Positions 32,282 to 45,682 are shown, counted from the first letter of the stretch. The stretch is 64,000 nucleotides of DNA from Zhengitettix transpicula (GCA_037074705.1 CM073590.1:43280395-43344394); one strand, 5' to 3'. The notes: generated from the letters alone by a model not told the origin. Translations and numbers: made by a program.

Positions 32282-33008
32282 CTGCCGGCGTCGTGCGGTA
32301 TTTGGTCGGCTCGCCCTGGCTGCTGGCGTCGTCGGGCGGTTCCACGTGGCGGCTGGTCAGGCGGCGTCCGTTCGCGGATTGCGGCAACCTCCGCGATGTG
32401 TGCCTCGAGATGCCGCTCGAGGTTGTCGGCGTGGCTGCTGGTGGTTGGCGGGGCCTGGTCGCGCACCCTTGTCGTGGCTGTGAAGACGGGCGGCGGCTGA
32501 ACAGGCGGCGCCATTTCGATTATGCCGTCCGCAACTCTGGCAATCTCGTTCAGGGGCACTCGCGGTTGGCTTTTGACGACCATCTGAACGGAGGTCGTCA
32601 AGAGTTGCAGCCAAAGTGTCCGCAACACCTCCTCCGAAACCGATGTTCCCGCCAAAACCCTGAGGTGCCGCAGTAACTGCGACGGTGACCGGTCTCCCAG
32701 CGTGGCGTCGGTCAGCAACTGCTGCGTCCGTCATTCCTGGGTCGGGGACAAACGCGCTATCAACTCTGATTTAATTGCATCGTACTTGCCCGATGCCGGT
32801 GGGTTGAGGATGACGTCTTGAACCTCTTCTGCCCATCGCCTGTCGAGGTGTGCCGCCACGTGCGAGAATTTCGTGGCGTCTTGCGTGATGCCGGTGATCT
32901 GGAACTGGTGCTCGACCTGGGCGAACCACAACTCAATATTTCCCGGCCAGAAAGTCGGTAACTTCCGGGTTATCCTTTAACCCCCGATGTAGCCTGCTGC
33001 TGCTCCAT
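32206..33008 (-). pseudogene. gag: Gag of the CsRn1-type element
   Basis: Starts at an ATG at 33008 directly after the primer site, shifts frame near 32970, then reads FWPGNIELWFAQVEHQFQI, a conserved capsid start of this clade. A TGA at 32731-32733 interrupts. It continues with GDRSPSQLLRHLRVLAG and ends with CWYHRRFGSRAQRCESPC (about 32227-32280), a C-X2-H-X9-C-X3-C motif in place of the usual CCHC knuckle. The pol frame overlaps the end. Confidence 0.85.
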
Positions 33009-33009
33009 G

Positions 33010-33027
33010 ATCACGTCGGGGTCACCA
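33010..33027 (-). promoter_or_regulatory. Primer-binding site, tRNA-Trp type
   Basis: Minus strand TGGTGACCCCGACGTGAT, exactly complementary to the 3' end of the eukaryotic tRNA-Trp family (ATCACGTCGGGGTCACCA). It lies one base from the 5' LTR. Confidence 0.88.
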
Positions 33028-33028
33028 A

Positions 33029-33226
33029 TTTAGAGACCACGTGGCTGCGAAGAAAGAGACCACACGTGGTTGCTTGCACGAGAAGTTTATTAGGACGTCT
33101 GGACTGGCCGAGCGCAGCGTACGAATTGGGGCCCCCTCTCTCCGGTGCCTCTCAGAGATGGACGGGAGAGGGGGAAGGCTTCGTTGCCGCGTCGACGTTA
33201 GTGTGGGCCATATCTTTGACCCCACA
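33029..33226 (-). repeat. 5' LTR of the CsRn1-type element
   Basis: 198 bp, starting TGTGGGGTC on the minus strand, pairing with 29132-29328 with about 20 differences. Confidence 0.88.
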
Positions 33227-33230
33227 CAGT

Positions 33231-36200
33231 TTCAATTAGGAACTCATGTTCGGGAATGTACATTGTGGGTGTTTGAATATCGAATCGATTTCTAATTTCC
33301 CGCAAACAAAATGGGCTGATGGCGACTGTTGATATCGAGATTCAGCTTCAAAGCAATTAAAAATAGTATACTGCCAAACACCTACGAAACACAAATAATG
33401 TTAAAAACAATAATAATATCTGTGCCCTCACTTCCCAATCAAAATAATAATAGAACCTCTCTCACAAATGCCATGTTGAAGAAAACCTCTTGCCCTATAA
33501 CTGCAAAGGACACGGGTTCTTGTATAACAATATTATCATAATCATCTTCGATATCAACTTGCAGTATATTTATATCAAAATTATTTTTCTCCTTTATGTA
33601 CAAAATTCACATTTTTATAAGTTCTATTTACTTTCCCTTTAGTCTAATTTCATGTATTTAGATTCGTTTATGTATTTAATTGATGAGGTAATTGAGTATA
33701 AATCTAAAAAATTTATATTTTATCGTACATAAGAATAATGAGAATGTAGAGCTAAAAGAAAAAAATCTTAAATCCTTCCGTTGCTCAAATGGTAACAATC
33801 CCTATCTTAAAACATATTCTAAGATTTTATCATTGATTGCATGTAATTAATTGGTATACGGCGTATCGGCGTCTAACATCTTGGCCAGTAGAGATGATAG
33901 ACGCCAAGAGTCGTGAAATCGGATAGTGTTCCTAGAACGTTACCTACAAAGTCAACGCACAGAAAGTCTTTGATATAGATTGTCTAAGAGGTAAAAGAGA
34001 AATTAAACGATGTGTTTAGAGGTATAATAAGCGCCACAAGAATATTGAAAGTAACGTTGTAATAACAAGAATTTACGCTTTCGTTTTAGGAGACAGAGGA
34101 AAATTTCAGAGCTATCAAAACTATTACAGATATAAGCCCATTTAATACAGGAATACTTCTGCATTCGGACTTAAAATATGATCAAATTACAAATATTAAT
34201 TGGAAATTTTGCAATCTTAAAAAGTTTTCTTATGGACAATTAAAACACGAAGTAAAATAACTATCTAATACAATTTAATATGGAATTGTTATATACGTGT
34301 TACTAATCATATCACTGAAAATTAAAAATCTGCCTATTCGGTTAATATTTATGCCACGAAAAGGAATAAAGGTTCATGATTTTTCCTTGCACCACCTCTG
34401 TCTGTGAAAATGTAATTAAAATCTGTTGACTTAATTTTTTCCGACTAAATAGATTATAGAGTCATATTTTTTTCACCTGAGGTTTATAAATACACACCGC
34501 TATTACTCCAAATAATTTGTTTTGTTCTGATAATTTAATTACCTGTTGTACGTGATGTTTTCTACAGAAGCTGTCAACAAACAGATAATATTATAAATTT
34601 CGTTTGTGTCAAGACTTTTATTTTCTGTAAAAGCAATGATAAGGTCTAGATTTTTAACGATATTTAACAAATATACAACAATAACTAAATATGTTTATAA
34701 GATCTACATGAATAAGTAATAAATTACATTAAGCATGCCTGAATATACATTACCTTCGAATATTAAAATTATTATTTTATTTTACCACATATGTCTAGGG
34801 TTTGTGTCTACAAACAGTTATCCTCCCACGTAGACTCCATTTATCCAAGTAGTTATGAACCTGAATTTCAACTTCGCCCTTAATATATACAATTTTCATT
34901 AGAACCTATAGCGTTGCGTTAAAGAAACGAATTGATAATTACTATGGATAAGTGGATTCAAAGAGAAATTGAGCAATACTACTTTACTGGTCAAATATAA
35001 AAACAGATTTCAGAATATATATTTGAGTCAGCAGTAGTATATAGGATGAAATTTAATACGATTTTGTCTTCTATTTACTGAGTACAATTACTCACATATT
35101 AACTGTCGTTTCCGCTGTGTTAACCTCATTTTGTTCCACAAGGCCCTGAAAGAAACACGAACGATTAGTGTGGTTGCAAATAATGTGGACTCTATGGAAA
35201 TTATGAATTCCTGAGTGATTCAGATAAACTTCACCTATGTTATGTATTAACCACAAAATACTGCATGGAATTATGACAATATAAAGTAAAAATGATCCTG
35301 AGATATTGTTAGTATTTTTGTAATGCGAAATATATATCAAAGTGATCGTAAATTTCAATAGAACACCTGCTGATAAAACTAACTAGAAAGGACATAATAG
35401 CGAAGAACAAAATTAAAATATAATACTTCTGTGTTAAAAGCATATTACTCAGAGAAATAAAATATCCAATAATTTCATTACGTAGTATATTTAATATGAT
35501 AGCATTTCTAAACACAATCACATACGAAAGAATAGACACACGAATGGGTACCCGAGTATTTTTGGTAGCTGTTTCACTGCCTTCCTCAGTGCATAGATAA
35601 TCTATAATTCCAGCTCGGAATTCTAGGAGATTGTTGACTTACGACCAGCAATTTAAACATTGTAAATATATTTAGGTACTAAACCCACTCAATTATTGCC
35701 CGTTAAAACTGTACACTTTAATTAAAAACTCTGAGAATTAAAATGATAAAGATTATCGTATTTTTTCAACATGCTTTTATTTTTAGTCTATTTAATATTA
35801 AAAATTTAAATCCTCATTCAATACCTATTAATTATTTCTGAAAATATGAATAAATACATATATTACTGCATATTATAATGGTTTACAAATTAAAATATCT
35901 TTATGAGTTCTCTGATTGCGACTGAATGACAAATCAACTGTGGGGTGCTTGTACATGTGGCGGTACAAGTGGTAATATTTCGATAGTCATCGAATTTGAG
36001 GCAACATGACAAACTGTTACGTGATTAAACGAAATTTAAGTTTAAATGATTTAGTTGTTACAATATACTTAAAAATAAATCAACAGCAACTGAAAAGTGG
36101 CTTCGGATTTGTGTCCTTGAAATTTCTGATAATTTATATTATGGCTTCACTAAATATTTCAAAGGTTAATTTCTTATTACTTCCAGAGTCATCTTGAAAC

Positions 36201-36365
36201 AAGATGCCAGACGTCAAGAAAACCTGAATATACTACATGTTTAAGGTATTTATTTGCTTTACAGTAAACTGGCTGAACGGTTTTTTTTTCATATAAGGAG
36301 AATACTTCACTCTACTCTGCATTCATATGATTTGAAGAAAAATTTTAAACAAACACACACACTAA

Positions 36366-36398
<33 letters not shown>

Positions 36399-36401
36399 TC
36401 T
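33231..36401. other. AT-rich sequence, nothing recognised
   Basis: No gene, long repeat or clear element ends were found here. A (TA)n tract starts near 36363. Confidence 0.5.
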
Positions 36402-37589
36402 GGCATACAATTTAAGAGAATAAAGTAAAAGCCACCACGTTCAAACCAATTAATGTAATATTCTTATATATAATGAAATTATAAAATCACGTTGTGGCGT
36501 CAGTTTATGTAGTGTAGATATTAATGAAAATAAAATAAGCCACGTTGTGATGTCAATTAATATTGAATACAATTTAATAAAACAAAACTCACGTTGGAGT
36601 GCATTTAATGTGATAAACGAAATTAAACGAAATGATCATTAATAGGATTTCTAACTCAATTATAACAACTTTGAAAGATAAAATATATTTAATACAAATT
36701 TCTGTTTAATTTTGGTTTTGTACATAATTTTTTAATAATTGCCACAGATTTTAATGAAACTCAATTCTTCAGGGTCGCTTACTGGGCTTCTATTAGTTAC
36801 AGTAATTTACAATTATCACCAAGTAAATTGAAAATCAAAAGAATAAAAAATTTCAATAAATACAACGGGAAAGACTTCAATCTTTAATAAAAATTTTATT
36901 TACAATAACAATTGATATAAAAAATCTAAATAAATCTGAAATCCATTGAACTATATCGAAATTTAAATAAATCTGACGGTACGCATTTTTATATAAGGTT
37001 TGCAATGTAAGATTTTTACACACCATATTATTATAGCTGCTTTTGTACAACACTTATTAATCACTTCACCAGATTATTAGAGTTGCTTTTTTTACAATAC
37101 TTATTGTACACTTTACTAATTTCATTTTAAAGAAAACTGATTTTCATAGGCCATTCAATGTTCACAACTTTGGTTCACTTTGCTTAATTCCGGCACTTCT
37201 CCAAAAGTTGTTCAAGAACTTTCTTTCGTCCTACTTATATCTGCCGACTATACTTTATAAGTTATTTAATACCGTAGGGTGAATACGACCAATAGCCGTT
37301 TTAGGCGTTTTTTTGCTTGACCGCTATTTGTTTATTTGCGAGAACAGCCTTTGCTCGACCGCTACTTACTAGCGAGAACAGACTTTGCTATTATTATCAT
37401 TGGCCTGCCTCCAAAACCAGACTGCCGGTTTCGCCTAAGCTCTGCGTATCACACACGCCGCCGACAACATTAGAGACAGGAAACGTTTCAATATCCGCAT
37501 TCTTGTGCCATGCAGACTGTTACTTACAATGATATGGACTCAATATTAAGCCGACAATGCAAATATTAAAAAAACTTTCATTACACATT

Positions 37590-37591
<2 letters not shown>
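36402..37591 (-). repeat. LTR-like AT-rich repeat between (TA)n tracts, divergent copy
   Basis: Lies between (TA)n tracts at 36363-36400 and 37594-37628. Its left end holds four degenerate modules of about 53 bp (near 36431, 36487, 36540, 36591), each with CACGTTG...GTCA/GCC...ATGT, the same module type as in the repeat at 37861. The CTTACTGGGC motif near 36780 also matches that family. Minus orientation is inferred because the modules read as LTR end plus primer site on the minus strand. Ends are uncertain. Confidence 0.5.

Positions 37592-37593
<2 letters not shown>

Positions 37594-37628
<35 letters not shown>
37594..37628. repeat. (TA)n microsatellite
   Basis: Uninterrupted alternating TA of about 35 bp. 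Confidence 0.95.
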
Positions 37629-37630
<2 letters not shown>

Positions 37631-37801
37631 TAACATAACACCCGATACCCTTTAAAAATGTATCAAGTTATTTATTGTCCGAAGCTTCACGAAGTCGCTT
37701 CCAACACAATGAACGCAATGGTTTGAGTTCGTCCCGAATGTAATTTAAAGTGTAAAACTATGAAACAAGGTAATTTCTGATGATCCTAAATTACTGTATA
37801 A

Positions 37802-37841
37802 CAAGAACAAATTGTCATATATATATGATAATTTGTTCTTG
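37802..37841. repeat. Hairpin with 20-bp arms
   Basis: CAAGAACAAATTGTCATATA and its inverted copy TATATGATAATTTGTTCTTG are adjacent with one mismatch and no loop spacer. It lies just left of the LTR-like repeat. Confidence 0.85.
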
Positions 37842-37860
37842 TTGTACACTAATATATATA

Positions 37861-38426
37861 TTGTAGTATATAACTGAAATTACACAATTAATTTGCCCCA
37901 CGTTAAGGACGCCAAAATGTAATATATACAAATGAATAAACAATTTAAATATGATAGTTAGACACACGTTGGTGACGCCAAAATGTCATAATCATATGTT
38001 ATTAAACAATTTAAATTGAAACAGTGCCCCACATTGATGAAGACAAAAATGTGGTATATAAATGAAATTACAATTAAATAAAACAGTTATCCCGCGGTGA
38101 ATGCAATAATGTAACTACTTTAACTTTAAATGACAGGATGTTAATATATAAAAAATTTATTTAATTAAACAAACACAATAATTTATTATATGCAAAAATA
38201 ATTTAAGTTACAAAATAGATATTTATTGAATTTAATAACATTTATTACATACAATCCAAAATTCTTACTCTTTTTCCCATGGTATTTACCTGGGCCTTTA
38301 AATAAAGAACGGTATTACTCTTTTTAAACAATCAAATCACTGTAAAGTGATTCCAATACTCAAATATTTAAAATATTACAAAAACGAAATCTAACGATTT
38401 AATCTTTAACTAAGGGTTTACAATTA

Positions 38427-38468
<42 letters not shown>

Positions 38469-38992
38469 TCCCCCCCCCTCTCTCTCTCTCTCTCTCTCTG
38501 GTACCAGGACAATCAATTTTATCTCGCTCAGACACTTTCACACACTTTACTTTTAATATCAGGCCTTGGTTTTCACTGATCCTACACTTCACTTTAAGAT
38601 TTTGCAAGATTGAATATATTTCGTTGACTTCTCCGCTCCACAATAAATCCTCCACGAAAATTTTGGAAAGTTCTTTTCTGACAAAACTGCTATTACTTTC
38701 CAATATTTACGATGCAATACTTTTGTGAATGTTTTGCTTTGTATTAATTCACAACTTTATCTGGTATTACATTAACGACGTCTAGTCTCTGCTCAAATTT
38801 TATTTTGTTCCGAACCCTGGAATGTTTCGCCGCCAACTGCCCTATACGTTCTCTTAGCCCGCCAAACAGTCCTACAATGCTTCAGACCTGTTATTCTTCT
38901 CCATTCTTGTGTGTGATTTGTGTCTGCCGATAACAATTCAAGTTCACAATGTTTTTAATTAATAATTATTAATTGCCTTTTAATTACTACAA
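37861..38992 (-). repeat. LTR-like repeat, TTGTAGTA/TACTACAA ends, copy A
   Basis: 1132 bp with perfect 8-bp inverted ends against (TA)n on the left. Near the left end four modules (37897, 37970, 38030, 38090) each contain a CCCACGTT...GCCAAAATGTAAT-like core. On the minus strand this reads as LTR end ATTACATT followed by a tRNA-Lys-like primer site. Shared with copies B and C are ACTCT...CTGGGCCTTTAAA (about 38300), a GGTACCAG block and CATTCTTGTGTG near the right end. No protein-coding frame; the arginine/glutamate-rich frame at 38410-38703 is translated (CT)n. Confidence 0.7.
38432..38500. repeat. (CT)n microsatellite
   Basis: Nearly pure CT dinucleotides with a short C-run interruption near 38468. 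Confidence 0.95.
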
Positions 38993-41900
38993 TATATTGT
39001 TATTAAGTATATATAAAAGTTTCACAAAGAAGTTCACAATAATATTTGATTTTTTTATGCCAGTTTATCACAACTTTTTCATTGAAATTGAAAGTTTCAT
39101 CCGCAAACTTTAATAAAAATGTATTAAAAGCTTTCACGTACTGACGCTCCTCGTACCAAGGATTGGGTCGTCCATTTTAGGCGGTAATTACGAAGCGGGC
39201 ACGGATGAACAAGTCCCGGGACAGTACGTCACTTAGTCATGAACTGACGCTCAGTCGTCGGAGTCCATAGGTTATTTCTATATGTATCCTATTTTTATGA
39301 TACCATTAAAATGATGTTTATATTGGGTAATATTAATGTGAAAGAGTAAAAATATTCTGTTATATGTTTAAGCGGCACCGTCATCTCGTCTGTGTCGGCT
39401 GAAAGTTTTTTACTGTATGAATCGTTTTGTTTTTTGTTTTTACCCCGCTTTCCTAGTATAACAAGTTATTTAGATTTTCCCTTTGATAACATACATCACT
39501 CTTTAAATGTTCTTTTACAAAATGCGCCAATTTTTAGGGGTCCTAAAGAATATTTAAACTTTTGCTAGACTATACTTGTGTAAATGTCGTAAAATGATTT
39601 AGAAATGTATATTTAAATTTAAAATTATCTTCAATATTATAAATGTTTATAATGCAAACGTAAATGCCGGTTTCAGTTTGTGTGGGTTACGTAATAGTGC
39701 GCGAAATCGAGTTAGAGTTTGAGAAACATAAGCGTCAAAATGTAGAAAAAATTTCATAACTAAATGTAAAAAACTAAATTATTAACTAATAATACATATA
39801 TATACATATATTTTGCAAAATAAATAATTTCGCAATAACCTATTACGTAGAACCATTTACATTTAAAATGATTTATTGAAAGCGTAAGAAACTGAGTGGC
39901 GTGAGTCAGAGAAGGTGAACTGTAACATTTATCTGTCTCCCTCATAATTATCAAATATTAATTTTAAACATAACTATTTTATTTATAGATAATTGTAATT
40001 TATATTATAATATATACTCAAGCTTATTTCACTATGTATTAATTGATTTAAGATTGTAAATACTGCACAAGAATATGGATTCGTATCACAACTACAGTGT
40101 TCGCTCTACTTAACAACAGTATAATCGGTATTTACATTAATTTATAAAACTTTACCGTTATAATGCTGTACCGTTGTATTACAGCAGACATATTTTTATG
40201 AATATCTTTTTCACGTTGAAAATATTTTGAAATTTCAAACAACATTTATCATTAATTTGTTTCCTGAGATATGTTTTGCCATATATACACATTTATTCTT
40301 AACACTCAGGAAGACACTACGTCCTCTCAGTTTGTGTGTAATATCGACTATATCATATAGATGGATTGCGGGCAAATTTTTGAAATTTTAAATGATTATT
40401 ATTTCTGTTTCAAAGAGCGCGACGAAATACATTTCCAACATAAATTTAATTAAATTCAGATTAACCGTTCTTCCAAATAAAGCACTATTCTTGAATAATA
40501 ATATATTTGAAAAAAGTAGTGCGGTCGTATAATCGTGACTTATCCCATCAAAATTTTGAAGATCGTTTTTGTTTAATTTTCTTAATATTACCCAGATAAG
40601 CTCCGAGTATCATATATTGCGCTCTGCCTGTTTTATTCCGGTTATTGAGGAGTGAGCGGTGATATCACGATGGCGATCCTTGATCGCTGTTAATATTTAA
40701 TTTTGTTGTGTAAATGACATGCACAATTTGAAACTTGTATTGTATGAGTTATTAGTTATTAGCTTGGCAGTGAGTGACGGAGCTGTGTTGGACCGCGACG
40801 CCGGCCTCCGGAGACAATCATCACTGAAGGCACGTGGGGTTTCCTCGCTCATGCTACTACTACCTGCGCTGGTAAACATATAGGAAACTGGAAAACACAT
40901 CGTTATTCCTGTGAAACGCAGTCACACGATTTCACATGAGTCCATTTCGAGAGAGTTTAAAATTCGTACTTGTTTCTATTACAATTCCTATATCAACACG
41001 TTAAAAATGTATTAATTTGCCAAACTAATATCAGAGCAACTTCATGTGTTTATCAATTTGCTTGATGACAATTTGCTTGAACACCAACCAAACATCTACC
41101 GAGTTAATATCATAGAGGAATGAAACGTCGACCTCCGAATTGAAATCCAGTCTTCAAATCATTGTGTACAGCTGAAATTTGGAGACAGAAAATTATATAT
41201 AAGTTGCTGAGTGCTGAGTAGCCGGAGGAAGAATTAATTCGGCACTAAATTTTTGGTAAAGAGGTTCATATAACCGGCATTGTAGCTTGCGCCTCCATGT
41301 TTCATTAAAACATCGTATTCAAAACATATTTTATTTTATTTCATTTCAATCTCCTGGCGTGGCACGCGTTCATGGAAAGTCCCATAGAAAAAGTACGGCT
41401 TGAATTTCCCTGCAGGTGCAGGACTGAGAACAGAAAAACAAAAGAGACTGCTTGCTGTGGAATATACGGACGATATTCCTCCAGGTGGGACCTGCACGCC
41501 GGCGTCTTCTAGGAATCTTGACCTGTGATGGTGGTGGTTTTGGCGGAATAAAATGAGTGGTGGTGAAGGTCAAGTGAGGGTACAAAAGCTGGAGGTTGGT
41601 CCAGCACTCTCAAAACTCCAAGCGGACCGAATTTGTAGAGGGAGATGGTGGAGAAGATTTTGGGACAGTTGGCAGAGAGACGTTGGGGACAGTTGGTGGA
41701 CATAAGTTGAAGGAGTTGGTGATAGGGCAGTCGAAGAACTTCGTAAGAGAGGAGTTGAGTCTCGCCACAGTCGGAAGACTCGTACGTGCCACCACGATCC
41801 ACGGGGCATAAGCATCCCGATGCCGTACCAGTACGAGAGCAGAGCCACAGCAACCAGCCACCCGACGCCCGTCATTTTCCCGTGCTGACGACGCAGGGGT

Positions 41901-42179
41901 AAAGTACTAGCCATATGTGTCATTTTGTGTCTCGGGTGACTATAAGTGTACATTTTGATCCCCAAATTACCTGTGTCCCCTGAAAAAAATATTTTCCTTT
42001 TCCTTTCCTTGTTTTTTTTCCTCTTTTTGTAAGATTTACATCTATACCGGGGAAGACTATATAAACTTTTTATATACCTTATCCTATTTTAATAAATTAT
42101 ATTATTAAATTCTTCCCTGTTCACTTAATTTTAACCCTATACGTTTCCATATTTTACAAGGTGTTACAGTATCAATAAC
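38993..42179. other. Unassigned sequence with a GC-richer block
   Basis: AT-rich to about 41340. 41340-41970 is GC-richer with overlapping open frames on both strands, none resembling a known protein, and is followed by an AT-rich tail with AATAAA near 42091. It could be an LTR-type repeat, but no second copy is in the window. Confidence 0.35.
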
Positions 42180-43755
42180 GCCAATGTTTGCAACATTTAC
42201 CTATTTACATTACCCTCCCCGAACTAACCCTTGGTTAACTTCAAATAAACCATGATGATGACTGACAGTATTCGGCAATTCTCCTACTACATTAAACAAA
42301 ACTGTCTAAAAATATCGATGAATTAAATAGTAAAAAATACTCACGAACTTAATATAGTCTAAAACTATTCCCGGCACCCTAAAGGAGTAAAGAAATACAT
42401 CCTTTAACTAAATACAGACCGCAATATAACTGGTACCCAAAGAAAATCAAATATTTACCCGGTAACGTAAGGGGGTTGAAACTAGTCCGGGTAACCTTTT
42501 GTCAACCACGTCCACCTCCACGTGGAGGAACATTAAATTTAATTAACCACCATTGTTATTGCAAGAATTAAAATCAGGGACTCCTACAACCCAGTAATAA
42601 ACACTAATATCGCGCTTTTTATCATTACTTTTTATTTGAACCCCTTCCACCACCACTCGTACGATAAAGGTGCTTAACGCCCTTGAGTTTTGGAGTTCAA
42701 ATTGGACACTTTGAAACTCTAGAATGACACTATCAAATTAAGTCACTCCGACAACGTTTTATTCGACGCTAATAATAGGCCTTTACGGAATGTTCTAAAA
42801 TTCCAACTCCGCCATTCCGCGGTAGGTATGTTTCAAACCTTCTGTGTTTGTTCCTAAAACGCAAGTAACATGTCTATAAAGTTTGGTAGAAATTGGTCAA
42901 CACATTTAAGTTTGTAAACGTACATTTGTTTCACTCCCACATCCAGTCCTGAGCTAAACATTAACCAGTATGGTAAATATCCGAATTAAACTCAGTGACT
43001 TCCATAATCCTAAATTCAACACTAATCTCAGTTCTTAACTCATTAATTTTATATAACATTTCATCCTCCCCCACCCTCACAGCTAGAGACTGAACTACAA
43101 CTTAACTGGCATAGTTAATGTCAGAATTAAACTCACTGACATCTATAGCCATGGATTTGACACATATCTCTGTTGTTTCGTGTTATTTTTAAGTAACGCT
43201 TAGTGATGATGACTTCCCATACTGTACGGGGTTCAAGTTATACACTAAAACTTCTGAAGAATATACTATTAATCTCATCGGCATCGAAAACTAATTATTT
43301 GACACTAATAATCGCCGTTTTAGCATGTTTTAAAATTCCACCCTCACCCCGATCCAAGGGGCTGAACTAAATTTTAACAAGTATGGTAAGTGCAAAAATT
43401 AAACGCATTGACATCTATATTACGGTTGTTTCGTGTTTTTTATGTAACGCCCGTCCACCCTCCCCCTTATTGGTGCTTTAAGGGGTTAAAATACATCTGG
43501 ATAGAAATTATTCATCACATAGACCTCAAAAAGTACCTAACCAACGATAATATCGGCCGTTATAGTATGTTTTTAAATTTCAACCCCGTTCACTTCTTGG
43601 GGGTTGTTTAACGCTTAAAAGGCGGACAGAAACCTTCCCGGGGGTGCGCACAACAACTCACCAAAGTTTCATTGCAATAGGATGAATGGTATAGGAGCCC
43701 ATAGGGGGGACACAGAAAGACACACAGACATACATTCATTTTTATATAGAGAAAG
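42180..43755 (+). repeat. Array of degenerate ~270-bp monomers with a transposon-like tail
   Basis: Repeated blocks of the form 'ACTCACTGACATC...TAATC...GACACTAATC...GTTTCGTGTTATTTTTATGTAACGCC...CCACCCTC...GGGGTTGAAATTATA...ATCGGCCGTTTTAGCATGTT' recur about every 250-300 bp. It is the inverse of the array at 59880-64000. It ends with CCATAGGGGGGACACAGA, then ACACACAGACATACATTCA and a TA-rich run, a tail seen in many arthropod interspersed repeats. Confidence 0.7.
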
Positions 43756-45106
43756 GTGAAGTAGTCTTTTTCATCTATTAAAAAGTTTTTATATTTTCAA
43801 AATTATATAACTCTAGACCGATAGAACATCAAGTGATTAGTTTTTAGAGTATGTGAATAAATCAAATAAAATATGAAAACGATAAACTAAAATACGATAA
43901 TGATAAAATGTGAATTTTTCTTGAAGAATATAGAGTAAAGGCATATTTTCAATGCAGTGTAGAAACATACTATAGAACTAACCGAACGTTAAAATACGCT
44001 CACAAATTTTTGGCGGGGTATTTTATGTAAGAATGAGTGTAATAATATACCATTTGTTAAATAAGGAATATTAAATTAATCGCATTACAATTTTACACAA
44101 AATTTAAAGCCATAACAATGACAACAAATTATTTCTTTACCTTACTTTCTATCTCTCAGTGGTATGTACATCAATTTAGGATTCATTGTAGTCAAGATTT
44201 CTATGGACATCTGTTCGACGACTAAAGCTAAACCCATGGACAGTTAACAGATTAAAATTTCGGCTTAGAACGCGGCCGCTCATACCTATCTATCTATCGA
44301 CGTCGATTCCAGGCCCTATGCATAGACCTGAACACTGAACATTATATAAACCTGAACACATGCTCACGTCCTATTAAAACTGAATGCCATATGTATCTGT
44401 TAAATAACTTTTTGAGCTCAGCTGTATTAAAGAATTTATTCTGTTTCTGAGACAATTTCTATTATGCTATATATATATATATATATTTATAGGAGTTGTT
44501 CTTGTAAATTTCGTCACCAATGTTGACTTCCTTAAGTCGTCACCACTGTTCTCAAATTAAAAACTCCTTCCCTCTCCAATGGTCATGTAGCCACTGCCGC
44601 CATCCTCCAAAACATTCATAATCCCTCTATCACTATCCTTCGCATAAAAGCTCAAATTTTTTGGTGGTACTTGAAAATCCGGGATCTAGTCCACTCCTTG
44701 GAATGGGCTCAACGGCTATTTGGTGACGGATGATTCACATACGTACCAGATTGGCGCGTTTTCTTGGCGCTATGTATTTGTCTGGGCACTCAGGATATTT
44801 CCTGAAGTCCCTTTAGAATTAATATTTTACCTGCGTAATATGGTGAACTTGTTAAAACTCAGAGATCTAAATGAGAATCAGCAGTATTTAAACCACTTTA
44901 AGGACTTACACCCTGCGAAGATATTGGTATTTGCGGAGAAGTGGTGTACCAGCAACGGCACATGTGCTATATTCAAACTAACTAAGTTCCTAGAAGATGT
45001 GTCGCTGAAATTCGTCAGCTTATGTGGTTTCAACATGTCGGAGCATCGGCACACTTTCGATGTTAAGAACCACATTTAAGTATAGCTAGCATGACAATGG
45101 ATGAGT
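43756..45106. other. AT-rich sequence, nothing firmly recognised
   Basis: A 119-codon open frame lies at 44720-45079. It has no domain I recognise and abuts the mariner-like fragment at 45107, so it may be displaced or decayed transposase-region DNA. A short (TA)n tract is at 44467-44486. Confidence 0.35.
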
Positions 45107-45330
45107 CATCGTCCACTCGGTCACCAGACATGACACCAATGGAATTCTCATTCTTGCAGTATGTGAAGAGTCCAGTTTACGAGACTCTGATCAGTGCTCA
45201 CACGGACATGAATTATCGCAGCCATAGCAGCAATACGCCAAACTCCTGGAAATCTTGAGTGTAAGGCGCGTGGCCGCAGACTCTGCCGTGATTTTTCTGA
45301 TCGACATTTTGAACAGTATCCCTAAGGGAA
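45107..45330 (+). pseudogene. Mariner/IS630-like DDE transposase fragment
   Basis: Encodes RSPDMTPMEFSFLQYVKSPV, the SPDLTPxDFFLWGYLKS motif at the third catalytic residue of this insect transposase family, then after a frameshift near 45210 the AAIAAIRQTPG and RHFEQ segments that follow it. Only the C-terminal third remains. Stops and frame changes make it non-functional. The element ends were not found. Confidence 0.75.
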
Positions 45331-45639
45331 CTGGTCTGTATTTGTTACATGCTGTACTGTACGCTGAAAGAGAAGATTAACAACTGTTAAAAAAGTGTAC
45401 GTGTACCGTCTGAGGGTTGTCGCAATACTCTGCGTTGTGTGTTGTACGTTTTGGTTATTCTTAAATGTTGTGAATGTATTTTCTCAGAAACAAGGGTATT
45501 TTCAGTAAAACCTCAAATAAATCATCTTTCCATTATTACTCTGTTACAAACCTTAGGAGACCCCTTGGTCAATTATACCACATTATCAGAAGGTATACCT
45601 GAACAACCTCTGAAAGTTTATCGGCGAGTTTCTGGTTAA

Positions 45640-45641
45640 CC

Positions 45642-45682
<41 letters not shown>
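45640..45682. repeat. (TA)n microsatellite
   Basis: Pure TA run directly abutting the TTGTAATA end of the inverted element to its right. Confidence 0.95.

Larger units (their letters stand above)
29132..33226 (-). mobile_element. CsRn1-type Ty3/gypsy retrotransposon, decayed
   Basis: 4.1 kb, minus strand: short LTRs of about 197 bp at both ends, flanked by CAGT (29128-29131 and 33227-33230). The primer site is tRNA-Trp type and Gag has a C-X2-H-X9-C-X3-C motif, both known traits of the CsRn1 clade. No env. LTRs are only about 90 percent identical, so this copy is much older than the provirus at 3593. Stops, frameshifts, a protease substitution and an integrase deletion make it inactive. Confidence 0.9.

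Noticed and set aside
38410..38703. Protein with a long Arg-Glu repeat
   Set aside because: Translated (CT)n microsatellite inside an LTR-like repeat.
44720..45079. 119-codon open frame before the mariner-like fragment
   Set aside because: Does not match the upstream part of the transposase and has no recognisable motif; kept only as a note.
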